This document shows, in pieces, positions 1-8,565 of a stretch of DNA of 64,000 nucleotides (the first letter of the stretch is position 1; each line of letters starts with the position of its first letter). The notes under the pieces are model-generated. The model was given only the letters and a program-made list of their open reading frames with translations. It made no database searches and had not been told where the DNA came from. The DNA lies in assembly GCF_014705655.1 (NCBI RefSeq), contig NZ_JACXIY010000036.1:1-64000 (forward strand), written 5' to 3'. This DNA comes from Paenibacillus arenilitoris. Lineage in GTDB: Bacteria; Bacillota; Bacilli; Paenibacillales; Paenibacillaceae. Both the position numbers and the translations under genes were made by a program.

Positions 1-115
1 GAACATACAAACGAACCTCGCCAGCGCCGCTGCTTACGCCGGCGAATAGTTGGCGATACTTGAGTGAGAAGCTTGCTTTCTTGCTAATTTGAACAATGAA
101 CGGTGGCTATCAGTC

Positions 116-493
116 GTGCATAGAAAACTTCGCCTTCGCAATCGGGAGGATTTCAGCCGAATATACAGGGGCGGCAAATCGTTTGCCAACGGGCAATTCA
201 TCGTCTACTGGTCGAAGCAGCCCGCGGCCGATCCGTTCCGCCTGGGCGTATCGGCGAGCAAGAAGATCGGCAACGCCGTCGTTCGCAACCGGATGCGCCG
301 AATGATCAAGGAGATCGTCCGCCACCAGGCAAGCCGCATCGTTCCGAAAACCGATTTGATCCTGATCGTGAGGAAGCCGGCGACCGCCATGAAGCTGAAG
401 GAGATGGAGAAGAGCGTTCTCCACGTGCTGAAGAAGGCCGGTTTGCTCAAAAACGGGGGCAAACCCCCCGGGACGGAGAAGCAGTCGGATTAG
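116..493 (+). CDS. rnpA: Ribonuclease P protein component
   Basis: Protein subunit of RNase P, which binds the catalytic RNA and helps remove 5' leaders from pre-tRNAs in the cytoplasm. From the GTG at 116 the product is 125 aa, normal for the family. The basic N-terminus (KLRLRNREDF), the SFANGQF segment and the RNR box around residues 49-62 (KKIGNAVVRNRMRR) are intact. An in-frame TTG at 89 would add nine residues, but relatives start just before the KxRLRxxxDF motif and a GGTGG lies about 10 bases before 116, so the shorter form is preferred. It heads the run of genes that follows rpmH next to oriC; rpmH itself is not in the window. Confidence 0.93.
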   Translation: MHRKLRLRNREDFSRIYRGGKSFANGQFIVYWSKQPAADPFRLGVSASKKIGNAVVRNRMRRMIKEIVRHQASRIVPKTDLILIVRKPATAMKLKEMEKSVLHVLKKAGLLKNGGKPPGTEKQSD

Positions 494-630
494 CCCTTCC
501 GCACGCTCGCAAGAAAGCGGATGCACGGGCATGGTCCTTGTTTCTTTGTCCTCTAAATTATGGTATAGTCGAGATTGGAAATATAAGAGTGTACAAGCTT
601 GACGCAGGTGGCTCTCAGAGAGGAGTTTTC

Positions 631-1410
631 ATGTTGTTTCGGATTACGAAGAAAAAGTGGTTTTTAGTGCTTGGGCTTGTCCTGTTAATGGGGGTGTTGG
701 CGGGCTGCGGGGCTCCGACGAACCAGACGACGGAGACGGCCGACCTTGCCGAGGGCAACTTCTGGGAGAGGAACGTCGTCTACTATTTCGCGATCACGCT
801 CGATACGTTCGCCGGCTGGTTCGGCGAATCGTACGGACTTGCCATATTGCTTCTGACGATTATCGTTAGGACGCTGATCCTGCCTTTGACGCTCAAGCAG
901 TACCGCAGCTCGAAGGCGATGCAGGCGCTGCAGCCGGAAATGGCCGAAATCAAGAAGAAGTACAAGGATAACCCGCAGAAGCAGCAGGAAGAGACGATGA
1001 AGCTGTTTCAGAAGCATCAGGTGAATCCGATGGCCGGCTGCTTGCCGCTGATCGTTCAGATGCCGGTGTTCATCGCGCTGTACAACGCGATCTATATGAA
1101 TCCGGACATTCGCGAGCATTCCTTCCTGTGGCTCCAGCTCGGAGAGAAGGATCCGTATTATATCTTGCCGATCCTTGCCGCGGCAACGACGTACATTCAG
1201 TCCAAAATGATGCAGAAGCAGCAGACGCAGACGATGCCGGGCATGGGCATGATGCTGGCGATATTCCCGGTGCTCATTTTCGTCATGGCGATTTCGTTCC
1301 CTGCGGCTCTGCCGTTATATTGGGTATACAGCAATATCTATACGATCGTCCAAAACTACTTCCTGTATGTTCGTTCATCCAACAAGGGTAAGGAGGCCCC
1401 TGCGAAATGA
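631..1410 (+). CDS. spoIIIJ: YidC/Oxa1 membrane protein insertase, SpoIIIJ type
   Basis: Lipoprotein insertase that integrates proteins into the cytoplasmic membrane. In Bacillus the SpoIIIJ paralogue is also needed for forespore sigma-G activity. The 259-aa product starts with a lipoprotein signal ending in the lipobox LAGC (Cys26), followed by an extracellular segment and about five membrane helices with the Oxa1 core (LLTIIVRTLILPLTLKQ and NPMAGCLPLIVQMPVFIALY). The ATG at 631 is chosen because AGGAG lies six bases before it; the open frame extends upstream to 538 but that part looks non-coding. A weak promoter-like TATAGT is at 564. The stop overlaps the jag start (ATGA), the usual coupling of these two genes. 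Confidence 0.95.
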   Translation: MLFRITKKKWFLVLGLVLLMGVLAGCGAPTNQTTETADLAEGNFWERNVVYYFAITLDTFAGWFGESYGLAILLLTIIVRTLILPLTLKQYRSSKAMQALQPEMAEIKKKYKDNPQKQQEETMKLFQKHQVNPMAGCLPLIVQMPVFIALYNAIYMNPDIREHSFLWLQLGEKDPYYILPILAAATTYIQSKMMQKQQTQTMPGMGMMLAIFPVLIFVMAISFPAALPLYWVYSNIYTIVQNYFLYVRSSNKGKEAPAK

Positions 1411-2030
1411 AGAAAATCGTTGCATCGGGAAAGACGGTAGACGATGCTGTACGAAACGGATTATCGCAATTACAGGTAACTGAAGACCGCGTGAAAACAG
1501 TCGTGCTCGAACATCCCGCCAAAGGCTTTCTGGGCTTGTTCGGCGTAAAGGAAGCGAAGGTTGAGCTTGAGGTAATCCCCGATCCGATGCTTGAAGCGGA
1601 GCAGTTCATCCGCGAGGTGGCGGGCACGATGGGGCTGCAAGTGAACATCGATCGAAAGCATACGAGGGAAGGCACCCAACTCGCCGTATCGGGCAGCGGG
1701 GACCTCGGAATGCTGATTGGACGCCGCGGACAAACGCTTGATGCGTTACAGTACTTAGTAAATATTGTCGCTAACCGTTATTCGGACAGTCATCTTCGTA
1801 TCGTGCTCGATGCAGAAGATTTTCGCGAGCGCCGCCGCAAGACGTTGGAGGATTTGTCGGAACGGCTTGCGGGCCGGGTCATCCGGACCAGGAAAGAAGT
1901 CGTCCTGGAGCCGATGTCGCCGCATGAGCGCAAGGTGATTCATTCGCAGCTGCAGAACCATCCTAAGGTGAAGACGTTCAGCAAGGGCGACGAGCCGAAC
2001 CGGCGCGTCGTCATTGCGCTCAGGCAGTAG
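1407..2030 (+). CDS. jag: Jag/KhpB-type RNA-binding protein
   Basis: Cytoplasmic RNA-binding protein of the Jag (KhpB/EloR) family, linked in Firmicutes to cell elongation and always found next to spoIIIJ. The 207-aa product has the Jag_N domain at about residues 1-50 (KKIVASGKTVDDAV, KGFLGLFG), a KH domain at about 75-145 with the GxxG loop written GRRG, and a C-terminal R3H domain (ERKVIHSQL, with R and H in place) to residue 207. The ATG overlaps the spoIIIJ stop by four bases, so the pair is translationally coupled. A terminator follows at 2072. Confidence 0.95.
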   Translation: MKKIVASGKTVDDAVRNGLSQLQVTEDRVKTVVLEHPAKGFLGLFGVKEAKVELEVIPDPMLEAEQFIREVAGTMGLQVNIDRKHTREGTQLAVSGSGDLGMLIGRRGQTLDALQYLVNIVANRYSDSHLRIVLDAEDFRERRRKTLEDLSERLAGRVIRTRKEVVLEPMSPHERKVIHSQLQNHPKVKTFSKGDEPNRRVVIALRQ

Positions 2031-2071
2031 CGCGAGGATTGAGAGATAAAGTCGAATTGAAACGCAATTTG

Positions 2072-2104
2072 CAGCAATGGCTCCTTATGGTCATTGCTGT
2101 TTTT
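2072..2104 (+). terminator. Rho-independent terminator after jag
   Basis: Perfect 8-bp stem CAGCAATG / CATTGCTG (2072-2079 with 2092-2099) with a 12-nt loop, followed directly by five T. It separates the rnpA-spoIIIJ-jag unit from mnmE. Confidence 0.7.
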
Positions 2105-2128
2105 CCATTTGAGAGGTGTTGAAAGACG

Positions 2129-3508
2129 ATGGTGCATGATACGATTGCCGCCATTTCGACCGCGGTCGGAGAAGGCGGCATTGCGATAATAAGGATAAGC
2201 GGACCGGATGCGGTCGAAGGGACCGCCCGTATTTTCCGTTCGAAAATAAATTTGAAGGATGCCGAATCCCATACGGTTCATTACGGCCATATCGTGGATC
2301 CCGCGACGGGCGAGCGCGTGGAAGAGGTCCTCGTCACGCTGATGCGCGGGCCGCGGTCGTTCACGGCCGAGGACGTCGTCGAGATTAACGCGCATGGCGG
2401 CGTCATCGCGGTGAAGAAGGTGCTGGACGTCGTCCTGCAGCTCGAGGGCTTCCGGACGGCGGAGCCCGGTGAATTCACGAAGCGCGCGTTCCTGAACGGC
2501 CGGATCGACCTGATGCAGGCGGAGGCGGTTATCGATCTGATCCGCTCCAAGTCGGACCGGGCTTTCTCGGTCGCGCGGAAGCAGGCGGAAGGGGCGCTCT
2601 CCAAGAAGATCAAGGAGCTGCGGCAGACCGTTATCGAGCTGCTGGCGCATATCGAAGTGAATATCGATTATCCCGAGCATGACGTCGAGGAAATGACAAG
2701 CGCCTATATCCGCGAGCAATGCGGATCGGCTATTGTTGAAATAGATCGGCTGTTAAAAACGGCGAACGAAGGCAAAATATTGCGTGAAGGCATCGTAACG
2801 GCGATCGTCGGACGCCCTAACGTCGGGAAGTCGTCGCTGATGAACGTGCTGACGCAGGAGAACAAAGCGATCGTCACCGATATTCCGGGAACGACCCGCG
2901 ACGTCATCGAACAGTTCGTCTCGCTTAATGGCATTCCGCTGCGCCTGCTGGACACGGCCGGCATCCGGGAGACGAGCGACGTCGTGGAGAGGATCGGCGT
3001 GGAGCGTTCGCGAAACGCGCTGGAGGATGCCGATCTCATTTTGTTCGTCTTGAACTATAACGAGCCGCTTCAAGCGGAGGATCGCGAGCTGCTTGCGCAA
3101 TTGAAGGATCGTCCGGTCATTATTGTCATCAATAAGACCGACTTGCCGCATCAATTAGAAATTGAGGTGGTGGAGGAGTCGATGCCGGCCGCTCCGATCG
3201 TCCGGATGTCGGTTGTGGCGGAAGAGGGGCTGGACGGGCTGGAGCGGGCAATAAGCGAAATGTTTTTCGAAGGGCAGCTCGAAGCAAGCGATTTGACATA
3301 TGTCAGCAACGTCCGGCATATTTCTTTGCTGAAGCGTGCGCGTCAATCGCTGTCGGATGCGATCGAAGCGTCGAATATGGGCATTCCGATCGACGTCATT
3401 CAGATTGACGCGCGTGCGGCGTGGGAGTCGCTCGGCGAAATTTTGGGCGACGAGGCCGGCGATTCGTTGATCGATCAAATCTTTTCGCAATTTTGTTTAG
3501 GCAAATAG
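2129..3508 (+). CDS. mnmE: tRNA modification GTPase MnmE (TrmE)
   Basis: GTPase that works with MnmG to build the cmnm5 group on wobble U34 of several tRNAs. The 459-aa protein has the N-terminal tetrahydrofolate-binding domain (DTIAAISTAVGEGGIAIIR), a helical middle, an inserted Ras-like G domain beginning near residue 220 with G1 GRPNVGKSS, the G3 motif DTAG and the G4 motif NKTD, and the diagnostic C-terminal CLGK. Length and all motifs are complete. It is followed 25 bases later by mnmG, its partner in the complex, the standard arrangement near the origin of Firmicutes. Confidence 0.97.
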   Translation: MVHDTIAAISTAVGEGGIAIIRISGPDAVEGTARIFRSKINLKDAESHTVHYGHIVDPATGERVEEVLVTLMRGPRSFTAEDVVEINAHGGVIAVKKVLDVVLQLEGFRTAEPGEFTKRAFLNGRIDLMQAEAVIDLIRSKSDRAFSVARKQAEGALSKKIKELRQTVIELLAHIEVNIDYPEHDVEEMTSAYIREQCGSAIVEIDRLLKTANEGKILREGIVTAIVGRPNVGKSSLMNVLTQENKAIVTDIPGTTRDVIEQFVSLNGIPLRLLDTAGIRETSDVVERIGVERSRNALEDADLILFVLNYNEPLQAEDRELLAQLKDRPVIIVINKTDLPHQLEIEVVEESMPAAPIVRMSVVAEEGLDGLERAISEMFFEGQLEASDLTYVSNVRHISLLKRARQSLSDAIEASNMGIPIDVIQIDARAAWESLGEILGDEAGDSLIDQIFSQFCLGK

Positions 3509-3533
3509 GTTAGGCAGATTGGAGGTCTGAAGT

Positions 3534-5423
3534 ATGGGATATTTGGCAGGACAATATGATGTTATCGTGATCGGCGCAGGACACGCGGGCTGTGAAGCGG
3601 CGCTGGCCGCCGCTCGCATGGGATGCGAGACGCTGCTGCTTACGATCAATTTGGATATGGTTGCGTTCATGCCGTGCAATCCGTCGATCGGCGGGCCGGC
3701 AAAGGGCCACGTGGTGCGGGAAATCGACGCGCTCGGCGGGGAAATGGGACGAAATATCGACAAAACGTTCATTCAAATGAGGATGCTCAATACGGGCAAA
3801 GGCCCGGCGGTGCACGCGCTTCGCGCGCAGGCGGATAAATTCGATTACCAGCATGTCTTGAAGAAGACGATCGAGGAAACGCCAAACCTGACGCTGCGTC
3901 AGGGGATGGCGGAAGAGCTCATCGTCGAAGACGGCAAGTGCGTAGGCATCATTACGAAGACGGGCGCGGAGTACCGCTCGCGTACGACGGTTGTGACGAC
4001 GGGAACGTATTTGCGCGGCAAAATCATTATGGGCGAGCTGATGTATGAGAGCGGTCCGAACAACCAGCAGCCGTCGGTCCGGTTGTCGGCGAGCTTGAAG
4101 GAGCATGGCTTGCAGCTTGTGCGCTTCAAGACGGGCACGCCGCCCCGCGTGCATAAGGATACGATCGATTTCACCAAGACGGAAATTCAGCCGGGAGACG
4201 ACAATCCGAAGTTTTTCTCCCACGAGACGGAATCGTCGACGAACGAGCAGCTGCCTTGCTGGCTAACTTATACGTCGGAGACGACGCATAAGATCATCAA
4301 CGATAATTTGCACCGCGCGCCGATGTTCTCGGGAGCGATCGAAGGAACGGGGCCGCGCTACTGCCCGTCGATCGAGGACAAAATCGTCCGCTTCGCCGAC
4401 AAGCCGAAGCATCAGATTTTCCTGGAGCCGGAAGGCAAGAACACGTCGGAGTATTACGTGCAAGGATTGTCGACGAGCATGCCGGAGGACGTGCAGCTCG
4501 GCATTTTACGTTCAATCCCAGGATTGGAAAATGTTGAGATGATGCGTAACGGCTACGCGATCGAATATGACGCGGTCGTGCCTACCCAGCTATGGCCGTC
4601 GCTTGAAACGAAAGTGATCGACAGCTTGTTCACCGCCGGACAAATTAACGGCACCTCCGGTTATGAAGAGGCGGCAGGTCAAGGCATCATGGCCGGCATC
4701 AATGCGGCGAGGAAGGTGCAGGGGAAAGAGCCGATCGTGCTCGGCCGCTCCGAAGGGTATATCGGCGTTATGATCGATGACCTGGTGACGAAGGGGACGA
4801 ATGACCCGTATCGCCTGCTGACGTCGCGAGCGGAATATCGCCTGCTGCTTCGCCACGATAACGCGGATTTGCGCCTAACCCCGATCGGCTATGAGATCGG
4901 GCTTATAACGGAAGAACGCTACGCCAAGTTTTTGCGCAAGAAGGAAATGGTCGAGGCGGATATCGAACGGCTGCGCGGCATTAAAGTGAAGCCCAACCAG
5001 GTGAACGACATGCTGACGGCTGCCGGAACGGCCCCGATGACGAACGGTACGGACGCTCTGTCGCTGCTGCGCCGCCCGGAAGTCACGTACGCCATGCTAG
5101 AGACGGTCGTGCCGTCTACGCCGGACATGACGGACGAGATGAAGGAGCAGGTCGAGATCCAGATCAAATATGCTGGCTACATCGAGAAGCAGCTGCAGCA
5201 GGTTGAACGGCTGAACAAAATGGAGAAAAAACGGATTCCGGACGATATTGTGTATAGCGAAGTGCACGGATTGGCTTCGGAAGCGAAGCAGAAGCTCGAG
5301 CTCGTCAGGCCGCTCTCGCTAGGCCAGGCTTCCCGCGTGTCGGGCGTTACGCCTGCCGATCTTTCGATCTTGCTCGTATATCTCGAACATTATAATCGCG
5401 TTACCGCGGCGAAAGGTTCTTGA
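3534..5423 (+). CDS. mnmG: tRNA uridine-5-carboxymethylaminomethyl modification enzyme MnmG (GidA)
   Basis: FAD-dependent partner of MnmE in U34 tRNA modification. The 629-aa product begins with the dinucleotide-binding fold (VIGAGHAGCEAALAAARMG, residues about 11-30) and carries the family signatures around CNPSIGGPAKGHVVREID and GQINGTSGYEEAAGQG. The C-terminal helical domain that contacts MnmE is complete. A strong GGAGGT lies eight bases before the ATG. The TGA stop is at 5421-5423; the next gene rsmG starts two bases later, consistent with one mnmE-mnmG-rsmG transcript. Confidence 0.97.
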   Translation: MGYLAGQYDVIVIGAGHAGCEAALAAARMGCETLLLTINLDMVAFMPCNPSIGGPAKGHVVREIDALGGEMGRNIDKTFIQMRMLNTGKGPAVHALRAQADKFDYQHVLKKTIEETPNLTLRQGMAEELIVEDGKCVGIITKTGAEYRSRTTVVTTGTYLRGKIIMGELMYESGPNNQQPSVRLSASLKEHGLQLVRFKTGTPPRVHKDTIDFTKTEIQPGDDNPKFFSHETESSTNEQLPCWLTYTSETTHKIINDNLHRAPMFSGAIEGTGPRYCPSIEDKIVRFADKPKHQIFLEPEGKNTSEYYVQGLSTSMPEDVQLGILRSIPGLENVEMMRNGYAIEYDAVVPTQLWPSLETKVIDSLFTAGQINGTSGYEEAAGQGIMAGINAARKVQGKEPIVLGRSEGYIGVMIDDLVTKGTNDPYRLLTSRAEYRLLLRHDNADLRLTPIGYEIGLITEERYAKFLRKKEMVEADIERLRGIKVKPNQVNDMLTAAGTAPMTNGTDALSLLRRPEVTYAMLETVVPSTPDMTDEMKEQVEIQIKYAGYIEKQLQQVERLNKMEKKRIPDDIVYSEVHGLASEAKQKLELVRPLSLGQASRVSGVTPADLSILLVYLEHYNRVTAAKGS

Positions 5424-5425
5424 AC

Positions 5426-6148
5426 ATGGATGAAACGATCGCTTGGTTCACCGGACGGATGGAGGAGAGCGGCATTCCGCTCTCCGGCCGTCAGCTAGAG
5501 CAATTCGACTTGTATTACCGTTTGCTCGTCGAGTGGAACGAAAAAATGAACCTGACCGGCATAACGGAGCGGGACGCGGTATACGAGAAGCATTTTTACG
5601 ATTCCGTATCCTTATCCTTCTACACGAATGTGAACAAGGTACATAAGCTTGCGGATATCGGATCGGGCGCGGGGTTTCCCAGCATTCCGCTTAAAATTTG
5701 TTTTCCTCATTTAAACGTGTTGATCGTAGACTCGTTGAATAAAAGAATTCAGTTTCTGTCTCATTTGACGGAGCAGCTAGGTTTAGCCGACGTTGCCTGT
5801 CTGCATGGAAGGGCCGAAGACGTCGCCCGGCTGCCGGAGCATCGCGATCGGTATGATCTCGTTACGGCCCGCGCCGTCGCGCGCTTGAACGTATTGAACG
5901 AGTTTTGCTTGCCCTTCGTGCGCAAGGGAGGGCTCTTCGCGGCGATGAAAGGGTCGCAATCGGATGAGGAAGTGAAGGAAGCGTCTTTCAGCCTGCGCGA
6001 GTTAAAAGGAATAATCAAATCGCAGCATAAGCTTACGCTGCCGAACGAGCAATCCGAAAGACATATTGTCCTTATTGAGAAAACCGACGCTACGCCTCGC
6101 AAATATCCTAGAAAAGCGGGCACGCCCCTGAAACAGCCGTTAATATAG
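5426..6148 (+). CDS. rsmG: 16S rRNA (guanine-N7) methyltransferase RsmG (GidB)
   Basis: SAM-dependent methyltransferase that makes m7G near position 527 of 16S rRNA; loss of it gives low-level streptomycin resistance in many bacteria. The 240-aa product has the SAM motif LADIGSGAGFPSIPLK at about residues 73-88 and the GidB signature around WNEKMNLTGI. The ATG at 5426 has AAAGG about nine bases upstream. A TTG at 5420 overlapping the mnmG stop is a possible alternative that would add two residues. Last gene of the mnmE-mnmG-rsmG group. Confidence 0.95.
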   Translation: MDETIAWFTGRMEESGIPLSGRQLEQFDLYYRLLVEWNEKMNLTGITERDAVYEKHFYDSVSLSFYTNVNKVHKLADIGSGAGFPSIPLKICFPHLNVLIVDSLNKRIQFLSHLTEQLGLADVACLHGRAEDVARLPEHRDRYDLVTARAVARLNVLNEFCLPFVRKGGLFAAMKGSQSDEEVKEASFSLRELKGIIKSQHKLTLPNEQSERHIVLIEKTDATPRKYPRKAGTPLKQPLI

Positions 6149-6159
6149 CTCGTAAATAA

Positions 6160-6175
6160 TGTTCCACGTGAAACA
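6160..6175 (+). promoter_or_regulatory. parS site 1 (Spo0J/ParB binding)
   Basis: TGTTCCACGTGAAACA matches the Bacillus parS consensus TGTTNCACGTGAAACA at every defined position. It lies between rsmG and noc. Its reverse complement recurs inside spo0J at 9052. ParB-type proteins load and spread from such sites during chromosome segregation. Confidence 0.9.
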
Positions 6176-6390
6176 TTTGTGCCAATGTACGCTGCAGAGC
6201 TATCCTCGTTGATAAAATGCGACAATTGTAGGTAGAGGACGGCTGTCAAGCAGGATTTCGCTCAAAGGCAGTCGAAATAGATAGGTAAGATGAAACTCAG
6301 GTTGCGGCAATGCTAGCAAGCTTTGTCATGATGCGCGGATTGCATCTGACAACAATCGTCTGGAAATGGATCGGTCCGTTTGAAGAAAGC

Positions 6391-6416
6391 CATTCGATTA
6401 CTTCCGAATGACTTTT
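6391..6416 (+). terminator. Possible weak terminator after rsmG
   Basis: A short stem CATTCG / CGAATG (6391-6396 with 6405-6410) with an 8-nt loop is followed by AC and five T. It lies about 240 bases after the rsmG stop. The stem is only six base pairs, so the call is tentative. No gene was recognised in the rest of 6176-6490. Confidence 0.35.
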
Positions 6417-6492
6417 TGTTATGGATAATCGCTATGCGGATGCGAAAAGTGAAGCAGGAGCGTATTTATTTCAAAAAAACTTTGCAGCTGGT

Positions 6493-6521
6493 TTGACCGG
6501 TAGGAGAATGACATCTAGGCT
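6493..6521 (+). promoter_or_regulatory. Candidate sigma-A promoter for noc
   Basis: TTGACC (6493-6498), 17 bases, then TAGGCT (6516-6521). The -35 box and spacing are good and the -10 box is poor. It would give noc a leader of about 110 nt. Confidence 0.4.
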
Positions 6522-6640
6522 GGCACTCTATTGGCGGATGGTGAAATTTTCAGAGAATTGCTCATGACGACAGTGTTATGGCGATTCGAGACGGACAACA
6601 GCTTGCGGGTTTATCTCATGATCGGGTGGTAATTATCGAT

Positions 6641-7462
6641 ATGAAAGAACAATTTTCTCGTTTGTTCGGTTTGTCCGACCAGCGCATACTCCATGAAGAA
6701 GTGCGGCAAATTCCGATTCAGGAAATCGATTCAAGTCCGTTTCAACCGCGAACGATATTTGATGACGATCGAATCGAAGAACTGTGCCAGACGATCAAGA
6801 CGCACGGGATCATTCAGCCGATCGTCGTTCGCATGCGCAACGGACGATATGAGATTATCGCGGGGGAACGCCGTTGGCGAGCCGTAACGAAGCTTGGTTA
6901 TGATACGATTCCGGCTATCGTGCGCGAGTTCAACGATTCGCAGACGGCGTCGATCGCCTTGATCGAGAACCTGCAAAGGGAAAACTTGACGGCGATCGAG
7001 GAAGCGATTGCTTATCAGAAGCTGATCGAGCTGCATCAATTGACGCAGGAAAGCTTGGCGCAGCGACTCGGAAAAAGTCAATCGACGATTGCCAATAAAT
7101 TGCGATTGTTAATGTTAAGTGATACTATTAAACTTGCGCTGATGGAACGGAAGATTACGGAGCGGCACGCCCGCGCGCTGTTGTCGCTCGATACCGAGGA
7201 GCTTCAACATCAGGTGCTGGAAGAGATCATCACCAAAGATTTGAACGTGAAGCAAACTGAAACCAGAATCGCTTTCTTGAAGGAAACGGCCAAGGTGAAA
7301 AAGGCGAAACGGATTTCGTTCACGAAGGATGTCCGTTTGGCTCTGAATACGATTCGCCAGTCGATCGAGATGGTATCCGGTTCCGGGCTTCCGATCAAAA
7401 CGAATGAAAAGGATCATGAAGATCACTACGAAATCGTTATTCAAATCCCGAAAAGGCAATAA
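6641..7462 (+). CDS. noc: Nucleoid occlusion protein Noc (ParB family)
   Basis: DNA-binding protein that spreads on the chromosome and blocks division over the nucleoid; a ParB paralogue. The 273-aa product begins MKEQFSRLFGL, resembling the membrane-binding amphipathic N-terminus of Bacillus Noc, and contains the ParB boxes FQPRTIFDD and GERRWRAV, the HTH region (TQESLAQRLGKSQSTIANKLRLL) and the Noc-type C-terminus (NTIRQSIEMV near the end). The open frame extends to 6578, but the ATG at 6641, preceded by GGGTGG, fits the family start. It lies between rsmG and soj, as in other Firmicutes. No match to the Noc-binding palindrome ATTTCCCGGGAAAT was noticed in the window. Confidence 0.93.
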   Translation: MKEQFSRLFGLSDQRILHEEVRQIPIQEIDSSPFQPRTIFDDDRIEELCQTIKTHGIIQPIVVRMRNGRYEIIAGERRWRAVTKLGYDTIPAIVREFNDSQTASIALIENLQRENLTAIEEAIAYQKLIELHQLTQESLAQRLGKSQSTIANKLRLLMLSDTIKLALMERKITERHARALLSLDTEELQHQVLEEIITKDLNVKQTETRIAFLKETAKVKKAKRISFTKDVRLALNTIRQSIEMVSGSGLPIKTNEKDHEDHYEIVIQIPKRQ

Positions 7463-7489
7463 AAATTCCTTATTTTATACGTAATCGAT

Positions 7490-7510
7490 GCCGTCCTCGC
7501 CGAGGGCGGC
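7490..7510 (+). terminator. GC-rich hairpin after noc
   Basis: GCCGTCCTCG / CGAGGGCGGC (7490-7499 with 7501-7510) is a nearly perfect palindrome with one G-T pair. It follows the noc stop by 28 bases. There is no T run behind it, so it may be a weak terminator or a transcript-stabilising hairpin rather than a classical terminator. Confidence 0.35.
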
Positions 7511-7791
7511 GAAACCATTTGTAAAGAAATATAACCCTTTTTATTACACAGCGCGAAACGGGTTATTCAACCGAAGGATGGCCGACAGCCGGTTTCTCTT
7601 GGTTAATTCATTCAAAGATAACCATTTACAAGTTTTTCTAAGCCGTTTCGCTTGGCTTATACTCGGGTTATATTTCACCGCGAAAACCGTTCTCTTTCTC
7701 CGAAATGGCGGGACAGCTGGTTTTGCTTGTAAACCATCACGAAGATAACAAGGCAGCATATTAAAGTTGTACATACAGAGGTGAGCCGGTT
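7511..7791 (+). other. Structured non-coding stretch upstream of soj
   Basis: No convincing gene is seen here. The stretch contains several pairing options. ATATAACCC (7529-7537) can pair with GGGTTAT at 7560-7566 or with GGGTTATAT at 7665-7673. AAGCC and GGCTT around 7640-7658 form a small hairpin. TGGTTA and TAACCA near 7600-7623 form another. GAGGTG at 7778-7783 is the Shine-Dalgarno of soj. A short open frame at 7488-7748 has no recognisable product and is treated as chance. Confidence 0.4.
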
Positions 7792-8565
7792 TTGTCGAAA
7801 ATTATTGCGATTGCGAATCAGAAGGGCGGTGTCGGTAAGACGACGACGTCCGTTAACTTAGCCGCCTGTCTGGCATCGCTGGGGAGGAAGGTGCTGCTTG
7901 TCGATATCGACCCGCAAGGGAATACGACGAGCGGACTAGGCATCGATAAAGGGGATGTCAACAATTGCATCTACGATGTGCTTATTAACGATGTCCATCC
8001 GCGGGATGCGATGTTTGATACGAACGTGCCCGGATTGAAAATCATTCCGGCAACGATCCAGTTGGCCGGCGCCGAAATCGAGCTCGTACCTACGATATCC
8101 CGCGAGCTGCGGCTAAAAAAGTCGCTTCATCTGGTGAAGGATGATTTCGATTATATTTTAATCGATTGTCCGCCATCCTTAGGCATCCTCACGATCAATT
8201 CGTTAACGGCCGCGGATTCCGTCCTCATTCCGATTCAATGTGAATATTATGCGCTGGAGGGCTTGAGCCAATTGTTAAATACGGTTCGGCTCGTTCAGAA
8301 GCATTTGAATACATCGCTACAAATTGAAGGCGTATTGCTTACGATGCTGGACGCCAGAACGAATCTCGGCATTCAAGTCATCGAAGAGGTTAAAAAATAT
8401 TTTCAGCAAAAAGTATATCAAACGATTATTCCGCGCAACGTTCGACTGAGCGAGGCGCCATCCCATGGACAAGCCATTATCACATACGATCCACGATCTA
8501 AGGGTGCAGAAGTCTATCTTGAACTCGCAAAGGAAGTGATCATGTATGAGCAAGCGGCTAGGTAG
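7792..8565 (+). CDS. soj: Chromosome partitioning ATPase Soj (ParA)
   Basis: ParA-type Walker ATPase that acts with Spo0J and parS in origin segregation and, in Bacillus, regulates DnaA. The 257-aa product has the deviant Walker A motif KGGVGKTT (residues 11-18), the Walker A' region VDIDPQGN and the downstream motif DYILIDCPPSLG. The start codon is TTG at 7792 with GAGGTGAG about seven bases upstream; no ATG fits. The end overlaps spo0J by 20 bases, so the two are translationally coupled. Confidence 0.96.
   Translation: MSKIIAIANQKGGVGKTTTSVNLAACLASLGRKVLLVDIDPQGNTTSGLGIDKGDVNNCIYDVLINDVHPRDAMFDTNVPGLKIIPATIQLAGAEIELVPTISRELRLKKSLHLVKDDFDYILIDCPPSLGILTINSLTAADSVLIPIQCEYYALEGLSQLLNTVRLVQKHLNTSLQIEGVLLTMLDARTNLGIQVIEEVKKYFQQKVYQTIIPRNVRLSEAPSHGQAIITYDPRSKGAEVYLELAKEVIMYEQAAR

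Noticed and set aside
1..115. Possible rpmH end or DnaA boxes at the left edge
   Set aside because: The L34 C-terminal codons and DnaA-box clusters were looked for and not found in these bases.
7488..7748. An 86-aa open frame between noc and soj
   Set aside because: No family resemblance, no Shine-Dalgarno, and it runs through the hairpins described there.
7793..7799. TGTCGAA, a Spo0A-box core, overlapping the soj start codon
   Set aside because: A 7-base match is expected often by chance; a second occurs at 40630. No paired or spaced sites support it.
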